5,442 bases of DNA from an uncultured Sphingomonadaceae bacterium (GCA_946480515.1 CAMLKX010000135.1:1-5442); one strand, 5' to 3'; positions 1-5,347 are shown, numbered from the stretch's first letter. A program made the numbers and translations. Notes: generated by a model from the letters alone, not told the origin.

Positions 1-72
1 GCGAGCTTCGTGCATCCGAAGCTGGTCCCGCAGATGGCGGGCGCGGAGGAGGTCGTCGCCGCGGCGCGGGCG
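1..72 (+). pseudogene. Hydroxymethylglutaryl-CoA lyase-like fragment (interior piece only)
   Basis: Frame 1 on the + strand reads ASFVHPKLVPQMAGAEEVV followed by an Ala-rich stretch. From memory this matches the conserved early segment of HMG-CoA lyases of the HMGL-like TIM-barrel family, where the usual form is SFVSPKWVPQMA followed by a helix containing AEEV. These enzymes cleave HMG-CoA to acetoacetate and acetyl-CoA, the last step of leucine breakdown. Only about 24 residues are present. The start lies outside the window, and similarity stops near base 72, where the frame runs into the antisense of lptB and hits a stop at 169-171. The gene is therefore an interior fragment and cannot be functional as seen. 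The stretch is about 76% GC, and its true source organism is uncertain. The motif is short but distinctive. Confidence 0.55.
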
Positions 73-517
73 ACGACCGCAAGCTGGTCAAGCCAAACTC
101 CTCAAGCAGTTGCTCAAGCCGTTCGGCCCGGGCGCTCGCATCCGGCTCCGCCACCTCGAGGACCGCAATAATGTTCTGCTCGACCGTGAGGCCACGGAAG
201 ATCGATGTCTCCTGCGGAAGATAGCCAAGACCGAGGATTGCCCTGCGGTACATTGGCAACGCCGTGATGTCCCGCCCGTCCAGCTCGATCCGGCCGCTGT
301 CGGGCTTGACCAGTCCCATGACCGAATAGAAGCAGGTCGTCTTTCCGGCGCCGTTCGGCCCGAGCAGGCCGACCACTTCGCCGCGGGACACGCCGAGGCT
401 GACGTCATGAAGCACTGCCCGGCCGTCATAGCTCTTAGCGATCGAATGGACTGCCAGCCCTCCGGCTGGAGCAAGCTCCACGCTGGCTTTTGGATCGAGA
501 AGGGCCGCCTTGTTCAT
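2..517 (-). CDS. lptB: LPS export ABC transporter ATP-binding protein LptB, truncated at its C-terminus
   Basis: LptB is the cytoplasmic ATPase of the LptB2FGC complex that pulls lipopolysaccharide out of the inner membrane. The reading frame starts at ATG 515-517, 11 nt after the lptA stop. Residues 53-61 are the Walker A loop GPNGAGKTT. The Q-loop is in LGYLPQETSIFRGLTVEQN, with Gln about residue 102. The text up to FGLTSLR (about residue 147), perhaps to SSPA at 148-151, is typical LptB. After that it turns into Pro/Arg-rich sequence that is the antisense of the HMG-CoA lyase fragment. The frame stays open to the window edge, but the signature LSGGE, Walker B and H-loop are all missing. 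Family members are about 240-260 residues, so roughly 100 are lost and the product would not hydrolyse ATP. No strong Shine-Dalgarno sequence is visible, so translational coupling to lptA is likely. Identity is secure; the loss may be an assembly artefact. Confidence 0.88.
   Translation of the reverse strand, partial: MNKAALLDPKASVELAPAGGLAVHSIAKSYDGRAVLHDVSLGVSRGEVVGLLGPNGAGKTTCFYSVMGLVKPDSGRIELDGRDITALPMYRRAILGLGYLPQETSIFRGLTVEQNIIAVLEVAEPDASARAERLEQLLEEFGLTSLRSSPAPRRRPPPRPPSAGPASDARSS
56..80. other. Breakpoint joining an HMG-CoA lyase fragment to truncated lptB
   Basis: Recognisable HMG-CoA lyase sequence on the + strand runs to about base 72. Recognisable LptB sequence on the - strand runs leftwards to about base 65-77. 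The two meet in opposite orientation over a GC-only stretch, gcggcgcgggcg at 61-72, that could be read as part of either gene. Both genes lose their remaining coding sequence here, and no insertion sequence, att site or terminator lies at the join. This fits an assembly chimera or an inversion or translocation endpoint better than normal gene order. The exact base cannot be fixed by eye. Confidence 0.55.
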
Positions 518-528
518 CGCTTGCGCGA

Positions 529-1065
529 TCAGCTGCCCCGCCGTTGCGGAACCGTGAACCGGCCCGTAACGCGCCCCCCGCTCTGCCCCACACCGGGCGC
601 TCCACCATCGATCACCGCACGCCCCGTCGTCAGATCAATGACCAGTCGCGAACCGTTGATGTTCGAGTCACCGCGCTGCAGTTGAACGGAGCCGATGAGG
701 GTGATCAGCTTTCGATCAAGATCATAAATGCCGAAATTGCCACGCGCAGTTTCAGAGGGGCTCCGGACCACGACCCTTCCGCTGGCGTCGAGGCGGCGAA
801 TCTGAATACCCTCCCCGCCGGAGTAAGCGACCGTCAGGCGATCCGTGTCCAACGTCAGATCGGCCTGGCGCACATGGACGTTCCCGCTGAAGACGGCCCG
901 ATCGGCGCGTTCCTGCACCTCGATCCGATCGGCCGCGACATCGACCGGAGCATCGGAATTGTGGCCCTTCAGCGCTGACACGGGCTCTTGCGCAGAGGCA
1001 AGACCCGTCAGAGCGCATCCCGCGACCAGGATGGCGATTGGCAGCAGCCGCTTCATTCTTCTCAT
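529..1065 (-). CDS. lptA: LPS transport periplasmic protein LptA (OstA-like)
   Basis: The protein has 178 residues. It begins with a basic n-region (MRRMKR) and a hydrophobic stretch to about residue 24, so it is exported. A signal peptidase I site is plausible after ASA (residues 23-25) or just beyond. The LptA/OstA beta-jellyroll domain covers about residues 39-153 and opens with APVDVAADRIEVQERADRAV followed by FSGNV, a classic start for this family. LptA forms the periplasmic bridge between LptC and LptD along which LPS slides. The start codon overlaps the lptC stop as ATGA at 1062-1065, and an AGGGGG stretch about 7 nt upstream favours this Met over Met4. A VAGC lipobox-like motif at residues 14-17 makes lipid anchoring an alternative reading. 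The C-terminal tail (about 155-178) is low-complexity and basic. Length is normal for the family and no disruption is seen. Confidence 0.9.
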   Translation of the reverse strand: MRRMKRLLPIAILVAGCALTGLASAQEPVSALKGHNSDAPVDVAADRIEVQERADRAVFSGNVHVRQADLTLDTDRLTVAYSGGEGIQIRRLDASGRVVVRSPSETARGNFGIYDLDRKLITLIGSVQLQRGDSNINGSRLVIDLTTGRAVIDGGAPGVGQSGGRVTGRFTVPQRRGS

Positions 1066-1700
1066 CTGACCGCCCCCTGCACGATTTTCAAGCGAACCCC
1101 GCCGTCGAGCACAACGCGCTGCTCAGCGATATCGGCGGTCAACCGCTGTGCGCTGAATTGCCCAAGCCGCATCGCCCCGGTTGCCCCCCCGTTGCTTTGC
1201 ACCATCCGACCTTTGAGGTCGACGATTGCCCGCTGCGTGCTTAGCCGATAGCCGTCCGGTCCGACCACCCTGATCTGATCCGGGATGGTCACCCGTTGGG
1301 TTTCAAGATCATAGCGGCCGCGCGGCGCAGTGATGACTGCCGGCCCGCTCTCAAGATCGAGCCGCGCGCGCATGCCGCTGATATCAACAATCGGCACGTC
1401 CGACGTGCGCTGCAACGCTCGGTCTGCCTGGACAACGAATTGCTGCCCCTTGTCGTCCTGACCGGTGTACCGCGCACTTTCGACGCGCATGCGCTCCTGC
1501 GACCGTTCGACCTCCTTCTTGTCGAGGATGAAGCTGACCTCCCCGTCATCCCGAAGGGGAGACATGACGAGGAATGCAAACAGAACTCCGGCCGCTGCCG
1601 GCAACAGCACCCGCGCGGAACGGATCACCCCGTCATGGCGGCTACCGGGCTCGGCCCAGTGCCGCTTCACGGCCCGCTCGCGAACTGCCGCGTCAGACAT
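1062..1700 (-). CDS. lptC: LPS export inner-membrane anchor protein LptC
   Basis: The protein has 212 residues. A cytoplasmic N-terminus (MSDAAVRERAVKRHW, then the motif PGSRHDGVIR) precedes one membrane segment at about residues 29-48. A periplasmic beta-jellyroll domain follows to the C-terminus, with repeated strands such as ITAPRGRYDLETQRVTI and LSTQRAIVDLKGRMV. LptC joins the LptB2FG extractor to LptA and passes LPS to it. The open frame continues upstream to 1877, but that part is antisense to the RNase D coding sequence. Met at 1698-1700 is the family-like start and gives an 8-nt overlap with the rnd stop, as expected for coupled translation. The stop overlaps the lptA start. Identification rests on gene order, single-span topology and sequence resemblance to sphingomonad LptC. 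LptC is poorly conserved between phyla, but the context makes the call firm. Confidence 0.9.
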   Translation of the reverse strand: MSDAAVRERAVKRHWAEPGSRHDGVIRSARVLLPAAAGVLFAFLVMSPLRDDGEVSFILDKKEVERSQERMRVESARYTGQDDKGQQFVVQADRALQRTSDVPIVDISGMRARLDLESGPAVITAPRGRYDLETQRVTIPDQIRVVGPDGYRLSTQRAIVDLKGRMVQSNGGATGAMRLGQFSAQRLTADIAEQRVVLDGGVRLKIVQGAVR

Positions 1701-2313
1701 GGGCGAAGATATCCTGCTCTTCCCAGCCAGCCAGGTCGAGGAGCGCGCGGTGCGGCAGGAAGTCGAAGCAAGCTTGGGCCAGATCGACGCGATTCTCGCG
1801 CTCAAGCCGCTCATCGAGCTTGGCCTTGAGCGCATGGAGGTATCGCACGTCGCTGGCAGCATAGTCACGCTGCGCATCGCTCAATTCCGGCCCGCCCCAG
1901 TCGCTGGTCTGCTGCTGCTTGCTGATGTCCTGGCCAAGCATCTCCTTGACCAGCTCTTTCAGTCCGTGGCGGTCGGTGTAGGTCCGCACCAGCCGAGAGG
2001 CCGTTCGCGTACAATAGACCGGCCCCGCCATGATCCCAAGATAAGCGCGCATGATCGCCACATCGAACCGCGCGAAGTGATACAGCTTGAGGCGACTTGG
2101 GTCACCGAGCAGCGCCTTCAGATTGGGCGCGGAATAATCACTCCCGGGGTTAAACCGAACGAGATGCTCGTCGCCCTGACCGTCCGCCAGTTGAACGAGG
2201 CAGAGGCGATCCCGGCCGGGCCGCAGCCCCATCGCCTCGGTGTCGACCGCGATCGCACCTGCGGCGAATTGCACGTCGCCGGGGATATCTTCTTCGTGGA
2301 AATGCACGCTCAT
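1693..2313 (-). CDS. rnd: Ribonuclease D-like 3'-5' exonuclease (DEDDy, short form)
   Basis: The protein has 206 residues and is a DnaQ-like exonuclease of the RNase D type. Exo I is AVDTEAMGL (catalytic D24 and E26), Exo II is YHFARFDVAIM (D84), and Exo III is YAASDVRYL (Y151 and D155), so all four metal-binding acids and the DEDDy tyrosine are present. RNase D trims the 3' ends of tRNA precursors and other structured RNAs using two metal ions. E. coli RNase D (about 375 residues) adds two C-terminal HRDC domains; this one ends right after the nuclease fold, which is common in alphaproteobacteria. The start MSVHFHEEDIP is family-like, with CAGGG about 6-7 nt upstream. The open frame runs on to 2583 without homology, so that extension is rejected. 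It is the first gene of the lptC-lptA-lptB transcript. This linkage is recurrent in sphingomonads from memory, but no shared function is implied. Confidence 0.9.
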   Translation of the reverse strand: MSVHFHEEDIPGDVQFAAGAIAVDTEAMGLRPGRDRLCLVQLADGQGDEHLVRFNPGSDYSAPNLKALLGDPSRLKLYHFARFDVAIMRAYLGIMAGPVYCTRTASRLVRTYTDRHGLKELVKEMLGQDISKQQQTSDWGGPELSDAQRDYAASDVRYLHALKAKLDERLERENRVDLAQACFDFLPHRALLDLAGWEEQDIFAHV

Positions 2314-2530
2314 GATTGGCCCTGATGTAACCGCGAAACCGAGGGAATTCACTCCTCCTAGTCGGGGCAATAGCGGATCGACACCCCTAATCCACGGAAT
2401 CGCTGGCTGCTGCCGAGTTTTTCTTGTAAGGGTGGCAGTGGTGCGCCACTTGTTCGCGCCTCGACCGGCTCGCGCCTTAGGCCCAGCGCGATGGTTTGAA
2501 GTTATCGGGCACAAGGAAGTTGTTTTAGGC
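2314..2530. promoter_or_regulatory. Divergent intergenic region between the rnd-lpt operon and the cold-shock gene
   Basis: These 217 bp must hold the promoters for the leftward rnd-lptCAB operon and the rightward cold-shock gene, because the two diverge here. I could not place a convincing -35/-10 pair in either direction. Visible landmarks are a near-palindrome at 2437-2450 and a T-run (gttttt) at about 2418-2423. On the minus strand there is an AGGAGG at 2354-2359 that is not correctly spaced for any recognisable start. On the + strand AAGGAAG at 2513-2519, 11 nt before the ATG at 2531, is the probable ribosome binding site of the cold-shock gene, with slightly long spacing. No RNA gene is evident. 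Confidence 0.5.
2437..2450. repeat. 14-bp near-palindrome upstream of the cold-shock gene
   Basis: The sequence AGTGGTGCGCCACT pairs outside-in as AGTGG/CCACT, with a T.G wobble next and a central GC. It lies about 80 bp before the cold-shock start and about 125 bp before the rnd start. As DNA it could be a dimeric regulator's operator; as RNA it could be a short hairpin in the 5' leader. The symmetry is visible directly, but function is inference, and palindromes of this size do occur by chance in GC-rich DNA. Confidence 0.3.
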
Positions 2531-3313
2531 ATGGGTTTCGATCGAGGACGTAAGGGCGAGCGCGGAGGTCGCGGTCGCGACAAGCGCGATGGTTTTGGCG
2601 GTGATGATTTCGGAGGCGGCGATCGTGGGGGCTTCGGCGACCGCGGCGGCTTCGGAGCACCCCGGTTCGGCGGCGGCGGTTTTGGTGACCGCAGCGGCGG
2701 CGGCGGTGGCTATGGCGGTGGCGGTGGCGGCTTCCGTGGTGGCGGTGGCGGTGGCGGCGGCTTCCGTGGTGGCGGCGGAGGCGGCGGCGGGATGCCCCCA
2801 CAGGTCGTCGGCGAGGGCAAGGGCGTCGTAAAATTCTTTAATCCGCAAAAGGGTTTCGGCTTCATCGTCCGCGACGATGGCGGGGAAGATGTGTTCGTTC
2901 ACATCTCGGCTGTCGAACAGGCTGGTCTAGCCGATTTGGCCGATGGGCAGCCGCTCGAATTCACCCTTGTGGATCGCGGCGGTCGGATTTCGGCAACGAA
3001 TCTGCGGATCGAGGGCGAGCCGATGCCCGTCGAGCGCAGCGGCGGCGGAGCCGGCTCGGAACGAGGCGCGGATCGAGGGCCGCAGCGGCAGCTGACCGGC
3101 GAGAAGGCGACTGGCACTGTCAAATTCTTCAACGCGATGAAGGGCTTCGGCTTCATCCAGCGCGATGACGGACAGCCGGACGCATTTGTCCACATTTCGG
3201 CCGTTGAGCGCGCGGGCATGGCCTCGCTCAACGAAGGTGATCGGCTCGAATTTGAGCTGGAAGTTGATCGCCGCGGCAAGACCGCAGCAGTCAATTTGCA
3301 GTCGATCGCCTGA
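2531..3313 (+). CDS. Cold-shock protein with two cold-shock domains and a Gly/Arg-rich N-terminal region
   Basis: The protein has 260 residues. Residues 1-89 are low-complexity, first charged and RG-rich (MGFDRGRKGERGGRGRDKRD), then FGG/FGDRGG motifs, then poly-Gly broken by FR and Y. Cold-shock domain 1 spans about 93-160, with RNP1 KGFGFI at 107-112 and RNP2 VFVHI at 121-125. A Gly/Ser/Arg linker (about 161-190) leads to domain 2 at about 193-257, with RNP1 KGFGFI at 204-209 and RNP2 AFVHI at 218-222. Cold-shock domains bind single-stranded RNA and DNA and melt structure. RGG-like tails add RNA binding and can drive condensation; that is known for the motif class and only inferred here. A typical CspA has about 70 residues and one domain, whereas paired domains are an alphaproteobacterial variant. 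The ATG at 2531 follows AAGGAAG. The frame is open upstream to 2240, but that part is antisense rnd and intergenic sequence. It probably acts as an RNA chaperone; temperature control cannot be read from the sequence. Confidence 0.9.
   Translation: MGFDRGRKGERGGRGRDKRDGFGGDDFGGGDRGGFGDRGGFGAPRFGGGGFGDRSGGGGGYGGGGGGFRGGGGGGGGFRGGGGGGGGMPPQVVGEGKGVVKFFNPQKGFGFIVRDDGGEDVFVHISAVEQAGLADLADGQPLEFTLVDRGGRISATNLRIEGEPMPVERSGGGAGSERGADRGPQRQLTGEKATGTVKFFNAMKGFGFIQRDDGQPDAFVHISAVERAGMASLNEGDRLEFELEVDRRGKTAAVNLQSIA
2731..2790 (+). repeat. Two-copy 30-bp tandem repeat inside the cold-shock gene
   Basis: Bases 2731-2760 and 2761-2790 are the same 30-mer, starting cttccgtggtggcgg, with 27 of 30 positions identical. 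Each copy encodes a unit of FRGGGGGGGG type. The three differences, at copy positions 16, 19 and 22, all fall in third codon positions of glycine codons (GGT/GGC, GGC/GGA, GGT/GGC), so the peptide repeat is exact. It lies in a longer GGN-rich run from about 2670 to 2790, which is a likely site of replication slippage and length variation among strains. Confidence 0.85.
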
Positions 3314-3321
3314 CCCGGTTG

Positions 3322-3344
3322 CCCTCTCCCCGGCGGGGAGGGGG
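3322..3344. terminator. GC-rich hairpin between convergent genes, probable two-way terminator
   Basis: Left arm ccctctcccc (3322-3331), loop ggc and right arm ggggaggggg (3335-3344) form a 10-bp stem with one T.G wobble. It sits 8 nt after the cold-shock stop and 2 nt after the ligase stop, filling most of the 33 bp between the converging genes. Neither side has a clear T-run, so intrinsic termination may be weak; it may instead block 3' exonucleases or act with Rho. Similar CCCTCTCCCC hairpins recur between genes in many alphaproteobacteria, from memory. Confidence 0.6.
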
Positions 3345-3346
3345 TA

Positions 3347-4945
3347 TCAGCTTACCAGCGCCATCAGCGCATCGATTCGATCGGCTTCGGCTGCGGGCTT
3401 GTCGCGCCGGATCCGGCTGATCCTGGGGAACCGCATCGCTAGGCCGGACTTGTGCCGCGTGCTGCGGTGGATCGAATCGAACGCGACCTCAAGGACCAGG
3501 CTCTTCTCCACTTCTCGAACCGGGCCGAATCGGTCGAGTGTGTGCGTGCGTACAAAGCGATCGAGCCAACGCAGCTCTTCGTCGGTGAAACCGAAATAGG
3601 CCTTCCCGACGGGGAGCAGTGAGCCGTCAGCCGTCCAGCAGCCGAAAGTATAGTCGCTGTAGTAGGACGAACGCTTCCCGGACCCTCTCTGGGCGTACAT
3701 CAAGACGCAGTCTGCCGTCAGTGGATCTCGCTTCCACTTATACCACAGGCCAACACGCCGCCCCCCGAGATAGGGCGAATCGCGCCGCTTGAGCATCAAG
3801 CCTTCGATCGAGGCGTCGCGGGCGCCGGCGCGTAGCTCCTCGAGCGCCTCGAAACTCGGAGCGCTGATCACCGTGGATACGTCGAAGCGGTCAGGGTCCA
3901 GCTGCTCAGCCAAGCGTTCTAGGCGCGCACGTCGCTGAACCCAGGGAAGAGCGCGAAGATCTTCCGTGCCCTCAAACAGCACATCGTAGAGGCGGACGAA
4001 TGGCGGATAAGCGGCACGCACGCGCGCCGACACCGTCTTGCGGCCAAGTCGCTGTTGCAGCGCGTTGAAGCTGGCAGCCGATCCGCCATGCGCGTCCGCT
4101 CCCTGTTCGCCCCCGCGAACAAGCAACTCCCCGTCGAGCGAGCCGGGAAGCCGAAATGCCTCTGCAACCTCCGGAAAACTGGCGGAGATGTCATCGCCGG
4201 TCCGGCTGTAAAGCCGGGTCGAGCCGCCGGCATGAACGAGCTGCACGCGGATGCCGTCCCATTTCCATTCGGCAGCAAACTCGTCGAGGCTGACCCGCAG
4301 TTCGTCGAGCGGGTGCGCGAGCATGAATGGCCTAAACAGGGGTACGTCGCCGGGCGCAGGAGGTCCCGCCGCACCTTCGCCCCACGCAAACAGCTCGCGG
4401 TAGGGCGGAGCTAGCCCATGCCATACTTCCTCGACCGCTTCGACGTCGAGATTGAACGCATCCGCAAAGCCCTGTTTTGAAAGCCGGGCCGACACCCCCA
4501 CGCGAAGCGCTCCGGTTGCGAGCTTTAGCAACGCAAAGCGGCCGGACGAATCGAGATGGTCAAGCATCCGTTCGACCACCCGCGGCGCGTCCAGCCGCCC
4601 CGCAGAAGTCAGCCTGGCAACGGCATCGGAAAGACCGATGGTGCCGTCGTCGAGCTCCGGCGGCTCTCCGTCCGGAGCTGGCCAGAGAAGAGACACGGTC
4701 TCGGCCATGTCGCCAACATAGTCCCAGCTCATTCGGAGAAGGACCGGATCGATCCGCTGTTCGGCCAAGGCTCGAATCGCGGCCGGCTTCACTGTCGGAA
4801 TGTCGAGCGATCCGGTCAGAGCCGCGAGCGCAATCCCTCGGTCGGGGTCGGGGGTCCTGCGAAGGTAATCGCCGATCAGCTTTAGTTTCGCGTTCCGTGA
4901 CCGCGTATAGACCAGGGCATCAAGCAATTGTGAAAAGGCGCGCAT
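3347..4945 (-). CDS. ATP-dependent DNA ligase ('cisplatin damage response' type)
   Basis: The protein has 532 residues, a normal length for this bacterial group. It seals nicks in DNA through a lysyl-AMP intermediate. An N-terminal helical domain (about 1-200, DNA_ligase_A_N-like) starts MRAFSQLLDALVYTRSRNAK. The adenylation domain follows, with motif I KWDG (K228 as AMP acceptor), motif III acid E273 in SLDGELL and LYDVLF at 319-324. Motif IV is EGLMLKR at 381-387 and motif V WYKWKR at 401-406. A C-terminal OB domain carries the Arg-rich motif VI region around RFPRISRIRR (505-514). All nucleotide-transfer motifs are intact, so it should be active. Such ligases are accessory repair enzymes beside the essential NAD-dependent LigA. 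They often sit with an MBL-fold exonuclease, an Lhr-like helicase and a phosphoesterase, none of which is in this window. An in-frame TGA lies immediately upstream of the codon before the ATG, so the start cannot be further out; GAGG is too close to be a good ribosome binding site. Confidence 0.93.
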   Translation of the reverse strand: MRAFSQLLDALVYTRSRNAKLKLIGDYLRRTPDPDRGIALAALTGSLDIPTVKPAAIRALAEQRIDPVLLRMSWDYVGDMAETVSLLWPAPDGEPPELDDGTIGLSDAVARLTSAGRLDAPRVVERMLDHLDSSGRFALLKLATGALRVGVSARLSKQGFADAFNLDVEAVEEVWHGLAPPYRELFAWGEGAAGPPAPGDVPLFRPFMLAHPLDELRVSLDEFAAEWKWDGIRVQLVHAGGSTRLYSRTGDDISASFPEVAEAFRLPGSLDGELLVRGGEQGADAHGGSAASFNALQQRLGRKTVSARVRAAYPPFVRLYDVLFEGTEDLRALPWVQRRARLERLAEQLDPDRFDVSTVISAPSFEALEELRAGARDASIEGLMLKRRDSPYLGGRRVGLWYKWKRDPLTADCVLMYAQRGSGKRSSYYSDYTFGCWTADGSLLPVGKAYFGFTDEELRWLDRFVRTHTLDRFGPVREVEKSLVLEVAFDSIHRSTRHKSGLAMRFPRISRIRRDKPAAEADRIDALMALVS

Positions 4946-4997
4946 GCCTCAATAATGCGCGAGCCGTGGGTTGCGGCTCAGCCGTCTCGAAAGCGGC
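4946..4997 (-). promoter_or_regulatory. Ligase leader with alternating complementary segments
   Basis: Read on the minus strand, the 52-nt gap between the small upstream gene and the ligase holds four alternating short segments. They are AGCCG (4994-4998, touching the upstream stop codon), CGGCT (4980-4984), GAGCCG (4974-4979) and CGGCTC (4961-4966). The last two form a perfect 6-bp hairpin with a 7-nt loop; the first two form a 5-bp hairpin. The first could instead pair with the last. No T-run follows, so these are not clear terminators. They may shape ribosome access to the ligase start, which lacks a well-spaced Shine-Dalgarno sequence. The pairing is visible; a regulatory role is inference. 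Confidence 0.3.
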
Positions 4998-5303
4998 TTA
5001 GCTCAATCGGGCTGCGACGGCAGCGAGGATCGCGGTGCGATCGCGGGCGGAGCCACTCTCCAGCGCTTCGTCCATATGTTCCATGCAACTGCGTACGGCG
5101 ACCCGATGACCAGGCAAGAGGGCGAGCTGCGCTGAGCAGCCGGCGAGCCCCTCCACCGCTGTCAGCCCGTTTTCGGCCGCAAGCTGACGGATCGAATCCA
5201 TGCGCTTGTAGATGTCGAGCGGGGACAGGCGTTCCCCGCAATTGCGAAAGTCGGTGAGCTTCTCGCCGATCTCGCGCCGGGCCCTGTCGATCGATTCGTC
5301 CAC
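4998..5303 (-). CDS. Small protein of unknown function upstream of the DNA ligase
   Basis: I do not recognise this family. The frame from GTG at 5301-5303 gives 101 residues starting MDESIDRARREIGEKL. This start is preferred because AGGAG (5310-5314) lies 6 nt upstream, an excellent ribosome binding site; an alternative GTG at 5334-5336 would add 11 residues but has no such site. The sequence looks mostly helical, soluble and slightly acidic to neutral, without signal peptide or membrane segment. Three cysteines (C22, C56, C73) are spread out and do not form a CXXC or zinc-ribbon pattern. The most distinctive stretch is LSPLDIYKRMDSIRQLAAEN at about 27-46. It may be co-transcribed with the ligase 52 nt downstream, but a repair role is only guilt by association. 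It is probably a real gene given the good ribosome binding site and a complete frame, with ordinary sphingomonad-like composition. Confidence 0.65.
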   Translation of the reverse strand: MDESIDRARREIGEKLTDFRNCGERLSPLDIYKRMDSIRQLAAENGLTAVEGLAGCSAQLALLPGHRVAVRSCMEHMDEALESGSARDRTAILAAVAARLS

Positions 5304-5347
5304 GGTCCACTCCTGCCTGTTATGCAGAAGCTCCACGAATTAGGTTA

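Noticed and set aside
88..474. Minus-strand open frame of 128 residues inside the lptB region
   Set aside because: It is an out-of-frame shadow; the true frame is the one containing GPNGAGKTT, and the shadow has Ser/Arg-rich composition and no motif.
1701..1877. N-terminal extension of LptC by 59 residues
   Set aside because: It is antisense-frame reading of the rnd coding region. The membrane segment and conserved N-terminus fit the start at 1700.
2491..2499. ATG-GTT-TGA micro-ORF in the cold-shock leader
   Set aside because: A two-codon frame without its own ribosome binding site is expected by chance.
2240..2530. In-frame upstream extension of the cold-shock protein
   Set aside because: This part is antisense to rnd and then intergenic. 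The ATG at 2531 has a ribosome binding site and the family-like start MGFDRGR.
2314..2583. N-terminal extension of RNase D by 90 residues
   Set aside because: It would overlap the divergent cold-shock gene and is Pro/Arg-rich with no similarity to the nuclease family.
2525..2902. Minus-strand open frame with an Ala/Thr-rich repeat (ATEAAATATA type)
   Set aside because: It is the antisense of the GGN-rich cold-shock gene; poly-Ala/Thr is what reversed glycine codons give.
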